Shown piece after piece: positions 59,560-64,000 of a stretch of 64,000 nucleotides of DNA (position 1 is the stretch's first letter; every line of letters starts with the position of its first letter). The stretch spans positions 124,001-188,000 of the forward strand of contig NZ_FOXI01000002.1 in the NCBI RefSeq assembly GCF_900115675.1. Direction: 5' to 3'. The stretch is from Halolamina pelagica (GTDB lineage Archaea > Halobacteriota > Halobacteria > Halobacteriales > Haloferacaceae). The translations under genes were made by a program, and so were the position numbers. The notes under the pieces are model-generated. The model had not been told where the DNA came from and made no database searches. It saw only the letters and a program-made list of their open reading frames with translations.

Positions 59560-61290
59560 CTACTGGCGTTCGACGAACGCCTCGGCCGCCTCCTGCGCGT
59601 TCCGGAGTCGGTGGCGCAGCCGCGTGACCTCGCGGGTGAGCGTGGTCGCCGCGAAGCGCTCCTCGCGCCGGGTCCCGTCGACGCCCGCCGCGCGGCGGAG
59701 TTTCGGTAGCGGCTCGTGGGGGAGGGCGGGCTCCTGGTCGTAGTCGCGGACGCTGTTGTACAGCGCCGGCACCAGTTCGTTGCCAAGCGCGACCTGCAGG
59801 TCCTCGGCGGCCGCCGCGGTGCCGGAGCCGACGGCGTCGATATCGTCGATCACGCTGTAGGCCGCCGCGAGCGCGTCCGCCAGCGCGTCGAGGTCGTCGT
59901 GTACCCCGGTGAACTCCCGATCGGCTTCGGCCTCGATCCCGGCGACCTGCTCGCGAACGTCCGCGACGGTCGCCCGGAAGTCGTGGGGGAGCGCCGGCGA
60001 GTCACAGATCCGGCTGGCCAGCGCGACCGCGATCCGGGTTTCCTCGGCCAGCAGGTCGACGTCGACCTTGTCACGGGTGTCCTCGGGCGTGTGCCACCAC
60101 CAGCCGCCGCCGACGGGGCCGCCCTCCTCGCCGGGTTCGAGCCGCGCGCCCGAGAGCAGCGAGGTGAGCCCGGCGCCCCAGAACGACTGGTCGGAGTTGC
60201 GTGCCGGGCGTCCCGACCCGAGGAACCCGCCGTCGCCACCGCCCTCGAGCAGCGGGAGGTCGCCCGCGGCCGCCAGCACGTCGGCGTGCTCCTCGCCGAG
60301 CTCGGCCATCTCCTGGTGCCAGAGTCCGTCGGCGCCATCGAGGCCGTTGAGGTCGAGGTGGCAGTAGGCGACGCCGTTCTCCCGGAGGTCCAGCCACTCC
60401 CGATCGGCCCACCACGCGCTCCCGGCGTAGCGGCCGGTCGAGTGAGCGGGCCAGAAGCCGAAGACGAGCCCCCGTGCTGGCGGGTCCGCGGCGAAGACCC
60501 GGGCGAGTTCGAGCGTCGCCGCCATCGCCGTCGCGTTGTCAGTGATCCCCTCGTACCACGAGTCGACGTGGTTGCCGACGACCATGTAGCGGTCGCTCTC
60601 GGTTCCCTCGATCCGCCCGACGGGGCAGGGGAGCGTCGTGAGTTCGGTCGTGACCTCGGTCGTCACCGTCGCCTCGACCGGTCCCTCCTCGCAGCGGTCG
60701 CGGAGCCAGTCGCCGGCATCGTGGGTGACCTGTGCCACGGCCAACTCGGGGATCCCCCCGGCGTCGTCGAGCCCGGGCGTCCCCCAGATCGGCGTGACGA
60801 TCATCTCGTGGAGCTGGTCGGGGGTGACGGACTGGTAGATCACCGCCCCGGCGCCCGCGGCTTCGAGGAGCTGGATCGGCTCGGGGGTCGGGAGCCCCGT
60901 GGTGAACGCGATTTTCCCCTCGAGATCGGCGGCAGTGACGGCCCCCTCGGTCACCTCATCGACGCGGACTACCTCGCCCGAGACGCCGCCTGGCGGCGTA
61001 CTCGCGCCGAAGGAGGCGGTGATGGCCTCGTCGAACGTCTCCCGCGTGGGCGCGGTCACGTCGACTCGGGCGTCCTCGGGGACGCTGATGTACCCCTCGA
61101 ACTCGTGGAGTTCGGCCTCGCAGCCGTACTCCCGGAGGGTCTCGACGACGTACTCGCTGGCTTCCCACTCGTCGTCGGTCCCCGAGATCCGCTCCGTGCC
61201 GTCGAAGGCGTCGACGTGTCGTTCCAGTTCGTCCGGGTCGACTCGGTCCCCGAGCCGTGTCTCCGTCTCCCTGTCGATCGGGTCGAGCAT
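59560..61290 (-). CDS. M28-family peptidase-like protein
   Basis: The 576-aa protein has an N-terminal part, a PA (protease-associated) insert (GKIAFTTGLPTPEPIQLLEAAGAGAVIYQS) and an M28 core. The metal ligands VVGNHVDSWYEGITDNATAM give H-D and D. The block that normally carries the catalytic glutamate pair (EE) reads WPAHSTGRYAGSAWWAD, so the pair is absent. Related haloarchaeal proteins with the same HSxGRYxGS pattern exist, so it may be a subfamily with different chemistry. No signal peptide is evident; cytoplasmic. The start at ATG 61288-61290 is the first in frame. Confidence 0.78.
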   Translation of the reverse strand: MLDPIDRETETRLGDRVDPDELERHVDAFDGTERISGTDDEWEASEYVVETLREYGCEAELHEFEGYISVPEDARVDVTAPTRETFDEAITASFGASTPPGGVSGEVVRVDEVTEGAVTAADLEGKIAFTTGLPTPEPIQLLEAAGAGAVIYQSVTPDQLHEMIVTPIWGTPGLDDAGGIPELAVAQVTHDAGDWLRDRCEEGPVEATVTTEVTTELTTLPCPVGRIEGTESDRYMVVGNHVDSWYEGITDNATAMAATLELARVFAADPPARGLVFGFWPAHSTGRYAGSAWWADREWLDLRENGVAYCHLDLNGLDGADGLWHQEMAELGEEHADVLAAAGDLPLLEGGGDGGFLGSGRPARNSDQSFWGAGLTSLLSGARLEPGEEGGPVGGGWWWHTPEDTRDKVDVDLLAEETRIAVALASRICDSPALPHDFRATVADVREQVAGIEAEADREFTGVHDDLDALADALAAAYSVIDDIDAVGSGTAAAAEDLQVALGNELVPALYNSVRDYDQEPALPHEPLPKLRRAAGVDGTRREERFAATTLTREVTRLRHRLRNAQEAAEAFVERQ

Positions 61291-61368
61291 GTGGGTGTGG
61301 TTGGGTAACGTGAGTATAGTCCTTCGTGTGCCGGCTATCGGTCGAGCGGTCGGTCGACGGGGTCGCCG

Positions 61369-61770
61369 TCAGGGCCGGGCTACTCCCTTGCCGATCACGT
61401 CACGGTTTCCGATGGCGGCGGGGTTCTCGGCTACCTGGTCGAGCGGGAGGACGCGGCCGATCCGCGGTTCGAGTTCGCCGTCGGCGACAAGCGAGCGCGC
61501 GTCTCGGAAGTTCTGGCGATTCCCCATCGGCGCCGCGCGGGTCCGTCGGTGGTGCTGGTAGCGCGACCGGATGTCGGTCTCCGGATCTCGGCCGGAGGTG
61601 GCGCCACGGACAACGATCCGGCCGCCGATCGCGAGCGGGTCGATCGACCGCTGCCACGTGGGCCGTCTGACGGTGTCGGCCACGTGGTCGACCCCGCGGC
61701 CGTCGGTCGGGTTCAGCACCGCACCGACGGCCACGCGCACCCCGGCCGGACCGGGCGCCTGGGCCGCCAC
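61369..61770 (-). pseudogene. Remnant of a zinc-dependent alcohol dehydrogenase
   Basis: The frame reads like the C-terminal quarter of a medium-chain alcohol dehydrogenase: GVDHVADTVRRPTWQRSIDPLAIGGRIVVRGATSG, then YQHHRRTRAAPMGNRQNFRDARSLVADGELEPRIGRVLPLDQVAENPAAI. The coenzyme-binding and catalytic (zinc cysteine) regions that should precede it are missing, and upstream sequence gives no continuation in this frame. No intact start. It looks like a gene truncated by deletion. Confidence 0.7.
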
Positions 61771-61916
61771 ATCGACGACCGAGGGCGCCTCGTCGGTGGG
61801 TCCCGGATCGGGTGATGTGTACGGCCGGCGCGCTCGCTGCTCGGGCGAGTCTCGGCGAGAAGCCGCGGGTCGGAACCGCCGACGGGTTTTTTGCCCGTTA
61901 GGTGATAATGTCCCCT

Positions 61917-62132
61917 ATGAAGGAACGCATTCAGCACGCGATCCGACGCGCACAGTTCGCAGCCGCGGGCGCCGCCATCGGCGGCGGGCTCGGCGGGTTG
62001 GTCGGGCGGAACGCCGCGAGCACCGGCGCCGGCTTCGGCGCGCTGATCGGTGCGACGGTCGCGGAGAAGGTCGGACCGGCGGACGAACTCAAAAAGCGGT
62101 TCGAGGGAGCGGACGACGAGGCCGCCGAATAG
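61917..62132 (+). CDS. Glycine-zipper miniprotein
   Basis: The ATG at 61917 gives 71 aa; ATG 61908 or GTG 61902 are in frame too. It starts with a basic amphipathic helix (KERIQHAIRRAQFAAAGAA) and then a glycine-zipper pattern IGGGLGGLVGRNAASTGAGFGALIGA, which favours membrane association and oligomers. The end is acidic (DELKKRFEGADDEAAE). Similar small proteins are known in haloarchaea but their role is unclear. ACGGGTTTTTTGCCCGT at 61882-61898 just upstream may act as promoter or terminator. Confidence 0.65.
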   Translation: MKERIQHAIRRAQFAAAGAAIGGGLGGLVGRNAASTGAGFGALIGATVAEKVGPADELKKRFEGADDEAAE

Positions 62133-62185
62133 CGACCTCGGCGCTTTTCTTCAGTCGTCGCCGGCTGCTCGCGTCGGCGACATCC

Positions 62186-64000
62186 TCAGTCGTCGGCGGG
62201 GGCCGAGCCGCCGGCGGAGACGCCGGTGCCCGGACCCATGTCGATGCCGAGGTCGTCGAGCTTCTCGTCGGGGACGACGCCGTCGACCCAGCCGCGGTGC
62301 TCGTAGTACTCCTCCTTCATCGCGTCGAGTTCGCAGAGCTCGCCCTCGATCCCGCCGCCGGCGGGCACGGCGTCCTCGGCGCCCTCGACGAAGCGGTCCG
62401 GCAGCGAGTCGTCGTCGCCGTCGAAGCCGGCGAGGTTGTTGTAGTAGCGTTCGAGGTTGTAGACGCGCTCGCCGGCCTCCATCAGCTCCTCCTCGCCCAC
62501 GGAGCGGCCGGTCATCCCGTTGTACTGGTCGATGTACTCCTCGATCCCTTCGGCGAAGGCGTTGAACTTGCAGATGTCGAAGGAGTCCGAGATGGCGTGG
62601 AGGTCCTGGAACGTCGCCGTGAGTTCGCCCTTCCCCTCCCACTCGGTGGGGTCGACCTTCTCCGGGATGCCCAGGATCTCCGCCGCGGGCGTGTAGCCGC
62701 GCAGGTGGCAGGCGCCGCGGTTGGAGGTCGCGTAGCCGATCCCCATGCCCTTCAGGCCGCGCGGGTCGTAGGCGGCGATGGCCTGCCCCTTCACGTCGAG
62801 GCGGCAGTCGTGGGCGCCGAGCGCTTCGGCGGCCCGCTTCTGGCCCTCCGCGAGCGTGTCCGCGAGGTCACCCTCGCGCTTGCCGATCTTCTCGATCATC
62901 TCGGTCATCGCGTCCACGTCGCCCCACTCGATGCCCTCGTCGATGTAGCCCTTCTCGGTGGCCTCCATCGCGAACGCGAGGATGTTCCCGGTCTCGATGC
63001 TGTCGATCCCGAGGTCGTTGCACTGGTCCATCATGACCGCGATCATGTCGCGGTCGTCGTTCATCGAGTTCGGGCCGAGCGCCCACGCGGGCTCGTACTC
63101 GTAGGACTCCATGCGGACGTTGAGGTCCTGGCCCTTGTGGTGGACGTCGACCTCGACCTCCTTCTTGCAGGCGACCGGACAGGAGTGACAGGTCGGGTCG
63201 TCGACGAGGATGTTCTCCTCGACGTTCTCCCCGGACACCTTCTCGGAGTCGATGTTGGGTTCGTCGGGCTCCTCGTCGGCCTCCATGCTGGTGGAGGTGA
63301 AGCGGCCGTTCCGCGTCGGGAGGCCGTCCATCTCCTCGGTGAGGTTCATCAGGACGTTCGTCCCGTACACCGAGAGCCCGCCCTCGTTGGGCGCGGTCAC
63401 GTCGGACTCCTGGATGGCCTGCATCGCGGCCTTGTGGCCCTCCATGAACGTCTCGCGGTCGGCCGGCTTCGGCATCTCCGTCCCAGACTTGACGACGACG
63501 GCCTTGAGGTTCTTCGAGCCCATCACCGCGCCGGTACCCCCGCGGCCCGAGGCGCGGTCGTCCTCGTTGATGATGCAGGCGTAGCGGACCTGGTTCTCGG
63601 CGCCGGGGCCGATGGCCATCGTCGAGAGGTTCTTGCCGTAGGACCCGTCGACCTCCTCCTCGAGGGTGTCGATCGCGTCGTGGATGCCGTCGCCCCAGAT
63701 GTGGCTGGCGTCACGGAGTTCGACCTCGCCGTCCTCGACGACGGCGTAGACGGGCTCGTCGGCCTTCCCTTCGAACAGGAGGCCGTCGAAGCCGGCCCAC
63801 TTCAGGCGGGCGCCGCTCCACCCGCCGTGGTGGGAGTCGGTCACCGTCCCCGTCAGCGGGGACTTGGTGACGACGGCGATCCGGCCGCTCATCGGCGTCT
63901 GCGTGCCCGTGAGCGGGCCGTTCATGAAGGCGAGGAGGTTCTCCTCGCCCAGCGGTTCGACGTCGGTCCCGTTGTCGAACACGTATTTCACGCCGAGGCC
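62186..64000 (-). CDS. aor: Aldehyde ferredoxin oxidoreductase, cluster-type (5' end cut)
   Basis: The gene runs off the right edge, so its N-terminus is outside; the visible frame is open to base 64000. It has all four cluster ligands: TCHSCPVACKKEVEV (three cysteines) and DICKFN (the fourth). Pterin-binding blocks include AVVTKSPLTGTVTDSHHGGW, SGRGGTGAVMGSKNLKAVVV and YDPRGLKGMGIGYATSNRGACHLRGY. It should be an active tungsten enzyme oxidising aldehydes to acids with ferredoxin in the cytoplasm. The other AOR copy at 22291 has the same blocks but no cluster cysteines. Last residues are GGSAPADD. Confidence 0.92.
   Translation of the reverse strand, partial: GLGVKYVFDNGTDVEPLGEENLLAFMNGPLTGTQTPMSGRIAVVTKSPLTGTVTDSHHGGWSGARLKWAGFDGLLFEGKADEPVYAVVEDGEVELRDASHIWGDGIHDAIDTLEEEVDGSYGKNLSTMAIGPGAENQVRYACIINEDDRASGRGGTGAVMGSKNLKAVVVKSGTEMPKPADRETFMEGHKAAMQAIQESDVTAPNEGGLSVYGTNVLMNLTEEMDGLPTRNGRFTSTSMEADEEPDEPNIDSEKVSGENVEENILVDDPTCHSCPVACKKEVEVDVHHKGQDLNVRMESYEYEPAWALGPNSMNDDRDMIAVMMDQCNDLGIDSIETGNILAFAMEATEKGYIDEGIEWGDVDAMTEMIEKIGKREGDLADTLAEGQKRAAEALGAHDCRLDVKGQAIAAYDPRGLKGMGIGYATSNRGACHLRGYTPAAEILGIPEKVDPTEWEGKGELTATFQDLHAISDSFDICKFNAFAEGIEEYIDQYNGMTGRSVGEEELMEAGERVYNLERYYNNLAGFDGDDDSLPDRFVEGAEDAVPAGGGIEGELCELDAMKEEYYEHRGWVDGVVPDEKLDDLGIDMGPGTGVSAGGSAPADD

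Noticed and set aside
1-64000. CRISPR arrays, tRNA or rRNA genes, insertion sequences
   Set aside because: I read for regular spaced repeats, transposase motifs (DDE, serine or tyrosine recombinases) and cloverleaf patterns and found none. A tRNA or covariance-model scan would be needed to exclude short RNA genes.

Overview
The window is 64 kb of a haloarchaeal chromosome (class Halobacteria). The evidence is high GC, strongly acidic proteins, TATA-like boxes about 25-30 bases before start codons (leaderless transcription), a Bat-type HTH-10 regulator, an archaeal GTP cyclohydrolase III and Tat signal peptides, including a Tat lipobox. Genes are tightly packed, with many ATGA, TGATG or TAATG overlaps. 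I saw no rRNA, tRNA, CRISPR array, insertion sequence or phage genes. Long open frames antisense to nearly every gene are a by-product of GC-rich codon use.

Layout. 1-20 kb: mostly housekeeping. It holds an M20 peptidase (cut by the window edge), isochorismate synthase, a molybdopterin oxidoreductase, small regulators, an M24 peptidase, a rhomboid protease, SurE, a NagD-type HAD phosphatase, two DUF4112 paralogs, GTP cyclohydrolase III, a HisG-like protein, a BtpA protein, an esterase plus two glyoxalase-fold proteins in one operon, a PfkB kinase and threonine dehydratase. 20-26 kb: pirin, superoxide dismutase, a Rieske protein, an aldehyde:ferredoxin-oxidoreductase paralog that has lost all four cluster cysteines, and a run of very small genes. 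26-34.5 kb: a respiratory formate dehydrogenase locus. A TorD chaperone and a large HdrA/MvhD-like iron-sulfur protein face a Tat-exported FdnG-type catalytic subunit, a four-cluster FdhB, a two-helix membrane protein and a cytochrome b subunit. A perfect 8-bp inverted repeat lies just before fdhA.

35-43 kb: a two-gene UvrD helicase-nuclease plus AddB-like partner, resembling bacterial AddAB, then asparaginase and a MoxR ATPase. 43.8-55.6 kb: a phenylacetate catabolism cluster. It has a PaaG-like isomerase, an HTH-10 regulator, paaA, a tandem-domain paaB, paaC, paaD split into two genes, a MaoC hydratase, a PaaI thioesterase, paaK, a thiolase coupled to a catalytically dead HMG-CoA-synthase-like/DUF35 fusion, 3-hydroxyacyl-CoA dehydrogenase, an enoyl-CoA hydratase and a second hotdog protein. 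I see no paaE reductase and no fused paaZ. PaaK would activate phenylacetate, PaaABCD would epoxidise the ring, PaaG would isomerise it, and the hydratase/dehydrogenase/thiolase set would finish the beta-oxidation-like steps.

55.6-64 kb: a lower-GC patch with an orphan PAS histidine kinase, a PD-(D/E)XK-fold protein, a short-chain dehydrogenase, an M28-like peptidase, the remnant of a zinc alcohol dehydrogenase, a glycine-zipper miniprotein and a complete-type aldehyde:ferredoxin oxidoreductase running off the right edge.

Nothing here is a clearly unknown multi-gene system. The best leads are the cluster-less AOR, the archaeal AddAB-like pair, the Hdr/MvhD-like protein facing formate dehydrogenase, and the rearranged phenylacetyl-CoA epoxidase subunits.
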